From NCBI GenBank assembly GCA_946902985.2, contig OX336395.1, positions 20,066,708 to 20,130,707 on the forward strand: a stretch of 64,000 nucleotides of DNA, given 5' to 3'. The notes beneath the pieces are model-generated. The model was given only the letters and a program-made list of their open reading frames with translations, was not told the DNA's origin and did no database searches. Both the position numbers and the translations under genes were made by a program. Positions within the stretch are counted from its first letter, which is position 1. Each line of letters starts with the position of its first letter. Shown piece after piece: positions 9,521 to 22,462 of this stretch. Source of the DNA: Meconema thalassinum (taxonomy: Eukaryota > Arthropoda > Insecta > Orthoptera > Tettigoniidae).

Positions 9521-9801
9521 AGTTACTAATTTAATTAGTCTTGAGGACTTGAGTGTTTACAAAACTTTTTCCAGTATACATTGACTAAACCACTTGCTTG
9601 TTTTGAAATATAGATTTTGTTTTGTTTTACCATAACATTGCAGTTATGAGTCTTGTGAACTGAGTGTTCAATATAGGGTTAAAGGCATTTTAAAATCATT
9701 TTAGAAAAGCTCTTAGGTATCGTGTCATGGGTTTCAGTAATGCATTACTGTTCGTTGACTAACATATACCGTTACACAACATTATTTTAGTGAACTTACA
9801 T
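9521..9801. other. No gene seen
   Basis: AT-rich spacer between the tRNA and a LINE tail. Confidence 0.5.
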
Positions 9802-10340
9802 GTTGTTGTTTGAGTCTTTAGTCCTTTGACTGGTTTGATGCAGATCTCAGCGCCTATCTGTCCCGAGCTAATCGTTTCATCTCTATATAGCTACCACACC
9901 CTACATTCAAGGCTATCTGTTTAACATATTCTAAACTTGGTCTACCCCTACAGTTCTCGTCCTCGAACCTTTCTTCCTTAACTAAGTTTGCTATTCTTGG
10001 GTGTCTTAGTACGTGTTCTACCAACCTATCTCTTTACTTCATTAACAGTCGCCAGATACATCTCTTCTCCCCCACTCGTCTTAATACCTCTTTGTTAGTA
10101 ACCCTATTTCCCCATCTAATCTTCATCATTCTCCTGTAACACCACATTTCAAACACTTCAATTCTCCACTTTTCTGCTACACCAATTGTCTAAGTTTTAC
10201 TTTCATAGAGTGTCACGCTCCAGACAAAGGCCTTCAAAATGACTTCCTAATACCTAAATCTATATTCAATGTCAACAGATTCTGTAGAAATGCTTTCCTT
10301 GTCTGAGCTACATAAGAATCCTAATCGTGTCTGGTATAAT
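9802..10340 (-). repeat. LINE 3' end, truncated
   Basis: Same family and orientation as 4852-5265, starting with the terminal GTTGTTGTTTGAGTC on the plus strand and extending further into the reverse transcriptase C-terminal coding region. It is full of stops. Confidence 0.85.
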
Positions 10341-10499
10341 GTCTTGTTTAGCAAACATAGTCACTCAAAAGGTCTAAGCATTTTTTGTATATAACCCAAA
10401 ATAACAAACAGTTTTTCTAAAACCCTACTCATTGGTCAATAACAAGCAGAGTCGCCAAAGTGTTTCGTTGGTAGTTAACTCATGTCTAGTTAATCAATT

Positions 10500-11060
10500 C
10501 CTTTCATATCGTTATCCAATTGTAGTAGTAAGGACTGGTGAACAACGTCAGTTCAACACACTGCTTTACACACAAATGTAGTTAGGCCCTTTGACATAAT
10601 TTGGATAAATTTCATGGGCCGGTCCATAGGGATCAGTCCAAAGGGGCCGGTCTAAAGGGACCCTTCCACAGGGACCCATCAACAGGGACTTGTCAGCAAG
10701 GACCCATCAACAATGACCCGTCAACAATGACCTGTCATCAATGACCTGTCAACAATGACCTGTCAATAGGGACCCGTCAACAATGACCCGTCCACAGGGA
10801 CTCATCAACAAGGACCCGTCAGCAATGACTCGTCAACAGGGACCCGTCGAAAAGCACATGTCAAAAAGGATCCATCAAAAATGACCCCCAGTCAAAAAAG
10901 GGCCCGTCCAAAAGGGGCTAGTCAACAGAGACCAGTCCAAAGGGATAAATCAACAGAGATAAATCAACAGGGATCAATCAAAAGGGGCTATCACCTCAAG
11001 GCCTGACATATCCCTCTTTGATTATTGGTTTGCCAATCGACAAGCGTCACTTAAAATACT
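10500..11060 (+). repeat. 14-bp tandem array (GACCCGTCAACAAT-like) with conserved flanks
   Basis: From about 10617 to 10985 the sequence is a run of about 25 imperfect 14-mers of the form GACCYGTCAACARK. The flank before it (TATCGTTATCCAATTGTAGTA, 10516-) and after it (CTCTTTGATTATTGGTTTGC, about 11011-) recur around the second array at 11635-11850. The array and its flanks therefore move or duplicate as one unit. Confidence 0.85.
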
Positions 11061-11148
11061 TTTTGATCACCACTCGTGGGTTGGGTTAGGTTAGGTTACA
11101 CTACAGCCGCCATCTTTTAAAAAGCCTGCCCTCTTACAAAAGCTATGA

Positions 11149-11460
11149 GTGGGCATGCGTAAAAAACAAAAAACAAAAACAAGCATGTTAATTCATAGTG
11201 GCTATCCACCAAACACATGTCTCTTGTGTGGAACAACGTTTTATTCCATATCGGCATTCAAACTCTCACATGTTGCAATTGGAAAGAGAGATTCACTAAA
11301 AAAATTACAATTTCACCCCCTAGTAGGGGTAGGTTTTATTTTGGGGTGGAAATATGTTGTTCATTGGAAAGGGGGTATCAGCCCGAGTTCAATGACACCT
11401 CATTCGTCAAAATCCGACCACGGGTTCGAACTCACATTTTCTCACGTATGAAGCAAAACA
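11149..11460 (+). repeat. Interspersed repeat module A, copy 1
   Basis: This stretch (GTTTTATTCCATATCGGCAT, TTTCACCCCCTAGTAGGGGT, AATCCGACCACGGGTTCGAA) recurs at 11905-12105 and, inverted and older, at 29640-29900 and 30080-30200. The short open frames within it are not conserved between copies. Confidence 0.75.
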
Positions 11461-11520
11461 GGATGTGACTTGTTTCACAAGGAGGACGGTAATATGGTCA
11501 TTTCACACGTGTTCACATGT

Positions 11521-12110
11521 ATTTCGTCACTTTACTTTCATATCGTTATCCCATTATAGTGGTGGTGAACAACGTCAGTTCAACACACACAAATGTAGTT
11601 AGACCCTTTGACATAATTTAAATAAATTCATGAGCTCGTCCGTAGGAACCAGGCCAAAGGGATCAGTCCAAAGGGACAAGGACTCGTCCACAAGGACTTG
11701 TCCACAAGGACTCGTCCACAAGGACCTGTCAACAAGGACTCGTCCGCAATGACCTGTCCACAAGGACTTGTCCACAAGGACTCGTCCACAAGGACCTGTC
11801 AGCAATAACCCATCAGCAGGGGCCCAACAGCAGGGGGCTCGTCAACAATAACAGGGGCTCTCACCTCAAGGTCTAACATGCCCCTCTTTGATTATTGGTT
11901 TGCAGAACAACGTTACATTCCATATCAGCATTCAAACTCTCACATGTTGCAATTGGAAAGAGAGATTCTCTAAAAAAAAAAACAATTTCACCCCTTAGTA
12001 GGGTAGGTTTTATTTTTGGGGTTGAAATATGTTGTCCATTGGAAAGAGGGTGTCAGCCCGAGTTCAATGACACCTCATTTGTTAAAATCCAACCATAAGT
12101 TCGAGAGATA
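11521..12110 (+). repeat. Second 14-bp array with flanks and module A copy 2
   Basis: The array at about 11635-11850 has units such as GACTCGTCCACAAG, about 14 copies. The flanks match those of the first array, and module A follows directly, so array plus module may be one composite repeat. Confidence 0.8.
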
Positions 12111-13330
12111 TCGCACCGCCGCCATCTTGTGAGGAGGGGAGGAGGAGGAGGATATAGAACCGCTACAAAACCACTACTTACGTAAACCTGAACATATGGA
12201 ATGTTTGTTTTTGCTTAATCTTCGCTTTAACTTTGTTTTCCAAATAGGCAAATACGTTGCTTGGCCATTCTCCTTTGGTATAGTCTTCAAGGCAATAAGT
12301 GTAAGTTTGCTAACGAGCAGAATGTTATTTCGGTTTGTTATAAATAAATTCCTTCAGTCCATGAGGTAGTGCACATTTAGTTTGTGCCACATATTTTTTT
12401 TCACGGTCTATATGCGAATGATGAATATTATGTGCTCTTAAGGAAATTTTAAAAATACTAATATACCATGTATCGTTCGAGTGTGGATTGTTCCTTTCAA
12501 CATTTATAGTTAGGACACTGTCTTCGTTTTCGTGTTCAGTTCTCTCTCTATATATTTATTACGTTTACAGAAGAATGTGTCATCGGCCAGTTTCAATACT
12601 GTAACGTCTGTTCTACGCGCGAGATATATGATTCGTCAAAAATAGTAAGTTTTCTTTTTTCCATCTTACTGTTTATCAACAATCGACTTTCAACGAAGGT
12701 AGACACCAATGCCTAAGTTGCATTCGCTATTTTGAGTTTTATTTACGGGATAAATATTACAATTTTTTCATTTTGCATTTTTCTCTTCGTTTCGAGGCTC
12801 AAGGATCTAAGTTTCTTTAATATCAATTTTCTTGCTCATTTGGAAGTGGGTAAACATTTACGTAAGTGGGCGAGTGTGTTAGTCATGTTTCTCGTTAGAA
12901 TGTAGGCTATTGTAAAAGTAATAGATTGTGGATTTTTAATATATTATTTATTAATTTCTTTTAGACTCACGTGAATCATTCAATTCGGCAGATATGTGCC
13001 AAGTGGATGCGCAAATATAACTGGACAATTTTCACGACAATTTCTGCCCTTTAAGTACGGTAAAGCAACACGAATTTACGAGAATTTCATGAAATTATCG
13101 GTTCCGTTGTTCAAAATATTACACACATTTGCAAAGCTGGATTAACATAAAATCACTTCTTGTTACTTTACTTTCTATTTCCTGTTGTTCAGGTCTTTAA
13201 ATGGTAGGGAAGTTTATGGCAATAATTTTACACTACCCATTTATTATTGCATGTGTAGACGGATTATCGAGTTTCTAGTTAGTGAAAAGTAATGTTTCTC
13301 TAGTTTCGAGACCCTTAATATATACTATAA
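12111..13330. other. No gene seen
   Basis: AT-rich sequence with a short GGAGGAGGAGG run near 12138. I see no supported coding frame or RNA gene. Confidence 0.5.
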
Positions 13331-14843
13331 CAAGTAGTTCCGTGAAGAACTATTCAGCCTATTTTCATATATCCTACTTATGTTAATTGCCTCTATCAAC
13401 TTACACAATTTCAGTTTGATTGCTGTAATAGTTTCGTAGATATTGAGAACCGACTAAATATAGCAGATGGTCGCCATGTTGGATTTTTACATGTGTAGGT
13501 CTTAGAGTTATGTTCTGTTACATGGAGATTATTGGGTACGTGTAGTATTGAAACTTCAATCGCATGATTAGGACACAAGAAGTAAAAACGAGATTTTAAA
13601 ATTTCGCACAGCTGCTATATTGTGGTTATAGAAACAATTGAAAAAATTATATGCCAGTAGATTAACATTTGTATAAGGATTTACTGTTCCAAGTGTCACT
13701 GCATTCCGATGGTTAAATAGAGAGATACGACCATGTGAATATTTATACTTCGCGTCACCACCATGTTGGATTTGTGATCACAAGGTTATTGAAAGTCCTA
13801 TAGGTGAACTTATGTTCATAGCCCCTATGAAAATTTAAAAATTCAGTTCGATTGCTGTAATAGATTCGTCGATATTGAGATCGAACTAAATATTTCGGAT
13901 GGTTGGCATGTTGGTTTGTTATATGTATAGGCCATAGAGTATTGTACCATTAAAGGAAAATTATCGAGTAGATTCATTATTCAAGCTTTCACTTCGATCG
14001 CATGATTACGACATAAGAAATAAAATCTTGATTTTAAAATCCACACAGCCGCCATCTTGGGGTTATGTATACAATTGAATTAAATTCGATAGCAGCGCAT
14101 CACAATGTGTATAAACATTTCCTGTACCAAGTTTTATTGCGTTTGGATCATTAAATCGCGAGAAAGGTCTATTTAAAATTTTCAACTTCGCTTGGCCGCC
14201 ATATTAGTTTTCTAGTTTACCGATTTTTAAAAGTCTTATAGATGAACTTCCAGTAGTGCCCTTTATCTCCGTAGAAAATTTCAAAGTGATACCGCTAATA
14301 GTTTCAGAGATATAGAATGCCGGTGAAATATTTCGCACAGCCACCATCTTGAAGTTATGTAAACAATTGAACTAAGTTAGAAATCGGTGTATTACAATGT
14401 GTATAAACATATACTGCACCAAGTGCTATTGCGTTTTGTTGGTTGAATCGCCAGAAACGTCTATTTAAAAGTCGCAAATTCGCTTGGCCGCCATATTGGT
14501 TTTGTACTTGTCAGGTTTTCAAAAGTCACATAGGTGAACTTCTAGTAGTTCCCTTTATCACCGTGAAATATTCCAGGGTGATACCGGTAATAGTTTTGGA
14601 GATATTGAATGCTGGTGAAATATTTCGCACAGGCGCCATATTGTATTGGTGAGCCCTAAAAAAATTGAAGGGCACATTTGGGGTCGACCGGAATAGTGCT
14701 AAGAACTTACCGAGTTTCATTGAAATCGCTCTAGCCGTTTAGAAGTTATTAGGGGAGAACACACACCATCACACACGCACACACAGACAGAAGGTGATCC
14801 CATAAGCCTTTTCTTTTTCATAAATGAAAATAGGCTAAAAAAT
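13331..14843 (+). repeat. 1.5-kb interspersed repeat with terminal hairpin, copy 1
   Basis: It starts with CAAGTAGTTCCGTGAA and ends with a hairpin formed by AGCCTTTTCTTTTTCATAAA and TGAAAATAGGCT (14806-14836). Inside, modules of about 290 bp repeat, each with GCCGCCATCTTG, ACAATTGAACTAAATTAGA, CATTACAATGTGTATAAACA and TTTCGCACAG. A near full copy lies at 56210-57710 and a partial one at 37584-38356. A CA-rich run precedes the hairpin. No coding capacity is seen; it is probably a non-autonomous element. Confidence 0.8.
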
Positions 14844-14874
14844 ATATTTATCTCGCATTTTAGTTGCCACCTGC

Positions 14875-15396
14875 GTGCTACCAACTTACCAAATGTTTGA
14901 GATGTATCATTTGACTTTTGATTCGAGTTATTATGATGCGTATTCGAAGCTTCATACACTGCTCAACAAAAGTTTTGACTACCGCCATCAATTGTATGCT
15001 GGCGCTGCCATAGAGGAATGTGACCTCTTACCCCAAGATAAACTTGATGGTCTCCTCCGTGTGCGGGGAGGACTGATACTGATCATTATTATACTGATTT
15101 TCAATGTTTTTGTTTTCAAGAGGGCACTTAGAAGGGAGTTCGCCTTCCTTTTTAACCATTTCATTGTTGTCTACCCACGATTGTTATTGTTTTCAGGAGG
15201 ACTGATGTTTATTTTGTTAATAATTTGTTGTATAAATCTGAATGGGTTTACTATAAGAAGTCATTGTTGTAATATATATATATATTCCAAACTTTTGTTG
15301 AGCAGTTTCTGTCTTTTAGGTTGTCAGCCCGAATGCTGGTTGGAGAGATTACCTATTATTTTTACGTCCCCTTCCCACAATATGTTGAACCTTTAA
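14875..15396 (+). other. 173-codon open frame of unknown status
   Basis: The frame starts at ATG-like sequence after the 1.5-kb repeat and runs into the start of the 5' LTR at 15383. The middle is rich in I, L and F and could look like two membrane segments, but it is simply AT-rich DNA with a TATATATATA run. I recognise no domain. Probably not a gene. Confidence 0.15.
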
Positions 15397-17968
15397 TATA
15401 ATAGTCATTATATTAGTGTTCATATTTTCTGTTCGTTGTGGAGAAATAAGATGAGCATTTGAAAGCACTCCTGCAAATATGTCGAAATAAGAGGCTACCT
15501 GCAGCAAGATAGGGGCACCTGACATCCTGTGAGAACAATAAGACAGGGTTGAGTTGGAATATAGCACGGAGGGAAGTAAATAGCCTGGACACCGTTATAC
15601 AGAGTTCAAGATGCCAGTTTGGGGCGAAGACAATGTGAGTCACCATGAGAGTATGTTCTTTGTAAGTGAGACGAAAGACGGAGAGCGCATGAGAAATTTG
15701 AGAGAAAACTACTTTTCGTCAACGCCTACATGGGAGGAGTCTGCAAAATTGCCGCGAGTTTGAGAATCGCACCAACGAATGAGAGAAGATGACGCTGAAG
15801 ATTTCGCGCGCTTCTGAAAGCACGCTATCAGCTGAAATTAAGGAGGGAACTCGATTATGATTAATCCCACGATCAAAATTATTTGAGAGTAAAACATTGC
15901 TGTTAGGAGATGTCTTTCATTTCATCTGGTGTGTATTTTAAATAAGTGTTTGCGTGTGAATTTATGAGAGATAGCGCACTGCTATAATTTAGAGCCAGTC
16001 GACGTTCAGTATTGCTCATAGGACTGTAGATGGATGTAGCAATCTACTCGAGCAATCTAGGAAGGGATAACAGCGTGAGGAATTAATTTGAAGCTAACAT
16101 ACATTTTATTGAAGCAGCGCACCTACAATGGAGACCATGGTACCCGCTGATGATGGAAGGAGGTCAAGACTGGAAACGACTACTAAGATGATGGCCGCGA
16201 GCTAAACGCATATAGAGGGGTCATGAACTGAAACGTAAGTTATGGAGGGAGCTGTTAGCATGAGTACCCAATGAATTAATTCATTATGTAGCCTAGATTT
16301 GCTTATCGGGAATCCTTGTATATATTTTGTATTTGTAGTATTTTCTGGTTGTGTGTTGTTTTTGTTCTAACCGACTACTATTTAATATGTGAAAATCGTC
16401 GTGGTTATTCTTTTATATTTTGTGTAAGATTTGTGCGGGACAGTAGATTAAATTGTACTCGCGTGTACAGTGTGTGTATTTGACAAATACAGCACAGGAA
16501 TGAACTGTATAGTTGATGATAAATGAAGCATTTGATAGATAACGTAACTGAAGTGTTGGGGGGAAGATATGGAATTATTTTTGAGAGTTTCGGATTACAC
16601 AGGTTGTAAATTATTATGAAATATTGCATATTACCTAGCAGGAAACCGTAATCTTCTGTGGTAATCATATTAATGTATTTGAGCACATATTTAAATTATT
16701 GTGTTGTTTGAACACATTTCTGTGAGGTATTTCTGCGATCTGAAGCATTTTGATGGAGGTGAAGTATTGAACCAAGGCATGGGTCTCTTATATTATCCTG
16801 CGCGGGGTATGACGCTGGATCATTTATCTATCGGCTGCATGGGGTCCAAAATAGGGCACTCAAGGGAGATGTCACTGTTAGTTATTCTACAGTCCTAAAT
16901 TGCGAGGTGGGGATGAATCTACGATTTATGTGTTTTTATTTCAGATGTGTTATGCTGAATTCTTCGGATCTCAAAGCTTGGAGCTTGAGACAATTTATGA
17001 CCTGCCTGGTTTGCGACACAATGAAGAGGGCTGTTAAAGTCCATACTGCTAGCTCAGATCTCAGATAAGGATGGTGAGGCAATTAGTCGCCGAGGTGTGT
17101 GCTCGTAAGATAACGATCAGTTTTGAAGCCTGTATAATCGGAAGCAAATTAGATGATTAATTAATGGGAGTTCTTCATATTAAAATTCAGTTCAGGAATC
17201 TGTTGATTTGTGTTTTTCTTTTTCATGTTAGTTACTGTCCCATAATTATTGTAGATATTTTTTATGCATATTTTGTGTGTTAACTGTAACTTTGTTATGT
17301 TCGGGAAACTTTCGGTTTGCCCAAGTGTTGGTTGCTGATGACCACGTTCGGGTATTCCTGATGTGTGTTTGTAAGACCTATGTTTTAGGCAGTTTGACTT
17401 AGTGTGCGTTCGCACTTGTTTAAGACTTCACGCGGAAATATTCTTGTATTATAGTAAAGGGTAGCGTGGTCAGTTGGCAATTATTTTCATGTTAGCCATT
17501 TTAAGTGTGGATCCCGATGCCAAGGTCTGGTGTAAACGTACATCAATATGCATCCTACGACCTGGATCTAGGCATATTCGTGACAAGTGTACTCATTCTA
17601 AGTTAAGTTTCTGTCATATTCGTCATACGCAAACACACAAGAATAAGTGAAGTAAGGACGAGGTCCGTGCATTTTGCTCATTGGACAGCATTTGCAGCTG
17701 TAATTTTATTCATGATTATTAATTGTTTGTTTGATTGATTTTTATGGTTTAATAAGGGTGTCACGTGGGATACTTGTATCGTTATGGTGTCTATTTTATC
17801 TAGTATTAAAGTTATCTGTTTTGTTGAAGTTTGGGTCATCTTTCTTGTTAGCTATATTATCCCTATGTTACCTTGAAATTATGGAAGCAAAATAGAAATT
17901 ATCCAACCTCACGACGATGGACTGAACACCCCCGAAATTAGTCTCGTGTACGCTTTCTCAAGGAGGCA
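15383..17968 (+). repeat. 5' LTR of the gypsy element, promoter segment deleted
   Basis: It aligns with the 3' LTR along its length, ending GCTTTCTCAAGGAGGCA. It lacks about 300 bases that the 3' LTR has at about 25109-25426, including the TATA box. The breakpoint is near 15878, where AAAAT occurs on both sides in the longer copy. Confidence 0.85.
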
Positions 17969-18584
17969 TAGGTGAAGAATGGCGCAGGCCAACGATGGGG
18001 CAATTTTGTGTTAGGTTGGTTGGCATCTGTGAGAAACGTGGTGTTAGAAATTTGGTATGCAAGTTCAGCGACTGTTTCGGGTTTTAAATTCTGTAATTCA
18101 GACGAAGTTTTTCCGCCACATGTGTAAAATTAAGTACAGTCATGGAATTCGTCAGTAAATATTAAATACGGGACACATTATTTTATATGATATTGCTGAT
18201 TTTGAGATAATGTGAAAATCCGGGCGTCCAACTTTGAATTAAGATTAGAATTGTGTGTGATGACAAACTCTGATATGTAGTAGGAGGGTGGTAACCCTGG
18301 AAAGATTAATTATACTTGATAATTAAGTCTGTGTTGTAAAATAAAGTCAATTAAATTAGGGAAATTTTAATAACCGATGTTAAGGGACGACACTAAGTAA
18401 AATAAAGTAAAGAGGTACTCAAGGATGATTCCATTGCGGGAGGAAAAATTAAGTTAACGAATTGAGTATGATTAAAGTATTTAAATATATTAATGTGTGT
18501 ATGCGTGGCGGAAGTTGATGTTATCTATGTTCATGACCCCTATATTTCTCAAGTGAATTTATATTTGTTGTCATTAGGCAGATT
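17969..18584 (+). other. Untranslated leader of the gypsy element
   Basis: Sequence between the 5' LTR and gag, with a primer-binding-like site TGGCGCAGGCC near 17980. No coding seen. Confidence 0.6.
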
Positions 18585-20641
18585 GTGGAGTTCGCAACAG
18601 CGAGGAACATTGAGAATTTAGAGAAGTTGAGAGCTAAAATTAAAGAACAAAGTAGGGTACAGGTTGAGGACATAAACAATCGTATTTCACAACAATCTGC
18701 GGAAATAAACAATCGCATGGAACCACAAAAAGAGCAAAGTAAGGAACAGTCCGCGGAAATTAACAAACGTATTGCGGAACCGTCGGTTATTCAAAGGGAG
18801 AAAAACCAGGAACAATTTATTCAGCTATCAGATAAGATTAAACAAAATACTCAGGAGCAGATGGATCAGCTAGCCTGTGAAATAAGAAAAAATAACGACA
18901 AACAACTAGGTCGTATGAAAGATATGGAGGAAAGTTTCGACATAAAACTCGAAATACTTGATGAAACCGTAAATGCAAAGCTGAAACAAATTGAACAGGC
19001 GTGTAGCTATAATTCAGAGGAAGTGTAGGAGGCACACGGAAAACTGAAAGAACGGTTCGATAGAGTAGAAGCCAACACTCAGGGTATGCAGCAACAAATC
19101 GAAGCAGTAGACAATAACTTGTTAGGCATAGTTAAAGAGATGGAGTGGGGCGAAATGAAAGCGACGGAGCGTTTGAAAGCGATAGATAAAGAACAAGGCG
19201 AATTAAAGGCGTCTTTTGATGCAAATAATAGTCAAACGGAGATACGGCTAGATAGAATGGAAATAAATGAGGAGGAAAACGCAGAGAAACTGGAGACGAA
19301 ATTCGAAGGATTAAAGATTTAAATACGCAAAGATTTGAGCCAAGAAAGGGAAAATAGTAAAAAAGAACGCCTATCCATAATAAAAATAGGAGATAATCTC
19401 GCCAGATTGCAATTATTAGTGAAAAATGTGCAAACGAAACTGCAGGAACAGGATGATAAATAGGTCAAAGCAGAACTCAAGTCACAAGAGCTGGAAACGT
19501 TGTTTACATCCGTGAAAGACAGAGAGGGTTTGGAGAACCCTAATAGCTTGGAGAACTTAAATAGCTTGGGGGAAAGTAACGGAACAGGAGGAGGGCTGAG
19601 TAATGAACAGAGCCCTATGACCGGTTGCAACACAAGAGTATGTGAGAAGTTCAGAGACCAGACATCGACATCAGAGCAAACCGCATTACCCATACAAATT
19701 ATACAAGTTATCAGGGGAAATGAATACAAACCAAATCGTTACGCAGATGAAACAGGGACCACACCTAAGCAATTCTTGCGTGAACTGGACGATTTTTTTA
19801 CGGATCAGGGGTACTAGAAAGTAAGAAACTAAGGATGGTAGAGACATTTTTAAGTGGGAGCTGCCTTATTTGGTATCAGAGCTTCAAATATACTTTCGGG
19901 ACGATGCAAGATTTTAAAGACGCATTCTTGAAGAAATACTGGAGTTTGGCCCTGCAACAAAGCCTAAGAATTGACTTGTACGCTCGCAAGTATCATTCAA
20001 CACACCCACATAGTTTCGCTTATTTTTTTACCCAACAGATACTGAAATTGAAGGATTTAGATGACCCGCAATCAGAAAATGACTCAGTCATGACCATAGG
20101 CAAACATCTTCCTATGAACGTTCAGTAGTTCCTAGTGACAGCTAACATAACAACAGCAGTAGGGGCAGAAGAGATGCTCAGAAATCTGGACGAAACAAGC
20201 ATACGATTACCGCCTCCGGGAATGAGACACAGCGAGCAGATAAACACTGCAGAAGTCGTGCACGAGGGAAATAACAATAATACTAGCACAAGGTCGCAAG
20301 CGACTAATACCGGAACAGCTCCGCGGCGACAAGAAAATAATAACAACATGCAGTACGGAAGATACGAACACAGAGGAAATTACAGAAATTACCGGGAAAT
20401 TTATAGACCATACCAGAGAGGGTATCAAGACAATGGGAATAACAGAAGACAGGAATTCCCGTATCGAAGGAATGGTGACACGCGGAACAACCGACAGTGG
20501 CGTAACGATAGGACCCAGACGAGGGGAATCCAAGAGGGCATCATAACAATTGGAACGACAGATATCACGAATCGCAGAGGTACCTCCAAGAATTACATGC
20601 TAATGAGAGTAACGAGCAAGCGAGATGGGAAAATGCCATGA
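18585..20641 (+). pseudogene. gag: gag of the gypsy element, coiled coil then Gly/Asn/Arg-rich
   Basis: Gag would form the particle. The reading is broken into pieces at 18585-19028, 19086-19322, 19500-19817, 19835-20128 and 20135-20641 by stops (for example TAG at 19026) and frame changes. The first 300 or so codons are rich in E, K and Q with heptad spacing, a long coiled coil (INNRISQQSAEINNRM). The middle piece (FLSGSCLIWYQSFKYTFGTM) matches the W-x-x-L/F core of gypsy capsid domains. The last piece is rich in N, R, Y and Q, like a basic nucleic-acid-binding tail. I see no CCHC knuckle. A long coiled-coil leader is unusual for a short gag. Confidence 0.75.
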
Positions 20642-20914
20642 AAAACCACCAAAATCCAGACACATTCGAGGACCAAGGAGCTGAAAGCCTGGAAAGACAG
20701 CAGGAAATAAGCGAGCAAGGGGCGATACCGAGAAACTCGCGGGATAAAAATAATAATTTCAGTAAGAGAAGACAGCCTGAGAGAACAGCATGGGGCTGAT
20801 GACCACGATGGATGAATCGTTGCACCCATAGCAGAGTGGGTTGCACAGCCGGAAGACTGCCTGGAGGTGGTTACTAAACCACAGAGCAATAATATCAAGA
20901 AATGACCAGTAATT

Positions 20915-21118
20915 TATGCACGGGTTGGTGGAATGAAAGTTAAATGCCTTTTGGATACCGGGGCGCAAGTAAGTCTGATATCAGAGACATTAGTGAAGGA
21001 ACTGGCACGTAGTCAACATGTACCATTGATTCCTGTACCGCAGATGAAAGTAAGGGGCGTAATTCCCGAGCGATCTATAGTATGCAAGCACCAAGCGTAC
21101 ATAGAATTGGATATTTAG
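20915..21118 (+). pseudogene. Retroviral-type aspartic protease of the gypsy element
   Basis: The frame has KCLLDTGAQVSLIS, the D-T-G-A active-site loop of a retropepsin, and ends at TAG 21116-21118. A protease of this class cuts the gag-pol polyprotein. Stops before and after cut it off from gag and reverse transcriptase. Confidence 0.75.
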
Positions 21119-21231
21119 ACCACACCTTCGCACAGACTTGCATTGTTATGGCAAGAATAAATTTTAACATCATATGAGGGGCCAACTTTATCTGTGACTA
21201 CCAAGCAATAATCGACATACACAACAATACT

Positions 21232-21502
21232 GTGACCATTCGTCAGATTGAAGGACTGAGCGAAGTTGCCTTACACATGGACGACGGACCTAATGAACAG
21301 AAAGCAGACGCCTGGATGCTGGAAACAATTAACGAGGAAACCATGGAGGAACTATGTAATGAAGAAGAGGACGATTGTGACATCGCTGTCGTGGAACTTA
21401 GAGAGCAGGACTACTCACAGGAAATATGGACCTTATAAGCGGAAGAAGAAAAGGGCGGATCCGAATTTGAATATCTACTACAGGAGCGGTTTCGAGAAGT
21501 AA
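21232..21502 (+). pseudogene. Acidic linker between protease and reverse transcriptase
   Basis: A short acidic open frame (EETMEELCNEEEDDCDIAVV) with no recognised domain, part of the broken pol. Confidence 0.4.
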
Positions 21503-21504
21503 AT

Positions 21505-22456
21505 TTGGGGGAAGCAGATAAGGAGAAATTTGAAAATATTTTACGCAAGCACAGAGAAGTTTTCGATACAGGGAAGATTCTAAACTTTACTTATGCATTT
21601 CAGGTGGATAATTGGGCCCCATTTAAGAGTAAAATATATCCGATACCAGAGAAGCACTACTCTCATGTAAAGGATGTCATAGAAGGAATGCTAGCTTCTG
21701 GCGTAATAAAGAAATCACCGACACCATATCCCAATGCAATATTGGCTGTTGCCAAACAAAATGGATCAATGAGGCTGTGTCTCGACGCACGAAATTTTAA
21801 CTTCAAAGTCATACCTGAATACGATAACGTGCCGTTAATCCCTGACGTATTGAAAGGATTCAAAGGAAAACACATATACAGTTCCGTAGATCTCACAAGT
21901 TCGTTCCACCATATTGAACTAGAGGAGAAGTCTAAGCTATTGACAGGCTTTCTCTTCGATAACCAGACTTTTAATTGGAATAGGCTACCTTTTGGCATTA
22001 AAACAGCTGGATCTGCACCTATCCGAGCCCTGGAGAGGAATTTAACGGAGAAGGTAAAGAGCACGACAGTAAGATATATCGATGGTATTCTACTGGCATC
22101 TGAAGGTATTGATGAGCACATGTGGAACCTGGAAAAAACTTTTTGAAAATTTAAGGACCACGAATTTTTAGATAAATTTAAAACAATCTCACTTCTTCAA
22201 GAATGAAATTTTATACCTGGGGCACATCATTGATCAAGGAGGCGTGAGGCCTAATCCAGCAAAGATCGAGGCGATAAAGAGATTTCCAACTCCGACTCGA
22301 GTGAAACATGTGAGAGCTTTTCTTTGAGTAACTGGCTTCTTCAAAGGAAACTGTCCTGGATATACGGAGACTGTAGCTCCAATGCAGGAGGTGTTGAAGA
22401 AGGCTAACAGATGGAAATGGGACGACACCTGCGAAAAGTCGTTTCAAGCAACCTAG
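21505..22456 (+). pseudogene. pol: Reverse transcriptase of the gypsy element, catalytic motif damaged
   Basis: The open part (21505-22146) has MRLCLDARNFN, the motif with the first catalytic aspartate SSVDLTSSFHHIEL, and LPFGIKTAGS. The YxDD box reads YIDG, so the last catalytic aspartate is lost. Downstream thumb sequence (GHIIDQGGVRPNPAKIEAIK-like at 22215-22280) lies in another frame after a stop at 22144. The order and motifs fit Ty3/gypsy. The enzyme cannot be active as read. Confidence 0.85.
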
Positions 22457-22462
22457 GAACTA

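Noticed and set aside
14526..14959. Minus-strand frames of 64-80 codons
   Set aside because: They lie in the 1.5-kb repeat and are not kept in its other copies.
15349..17415. Several 70-90 codon frames within the 5' LTR
   Set aside because: They are not conserved in the matching part of the 3' LTR.
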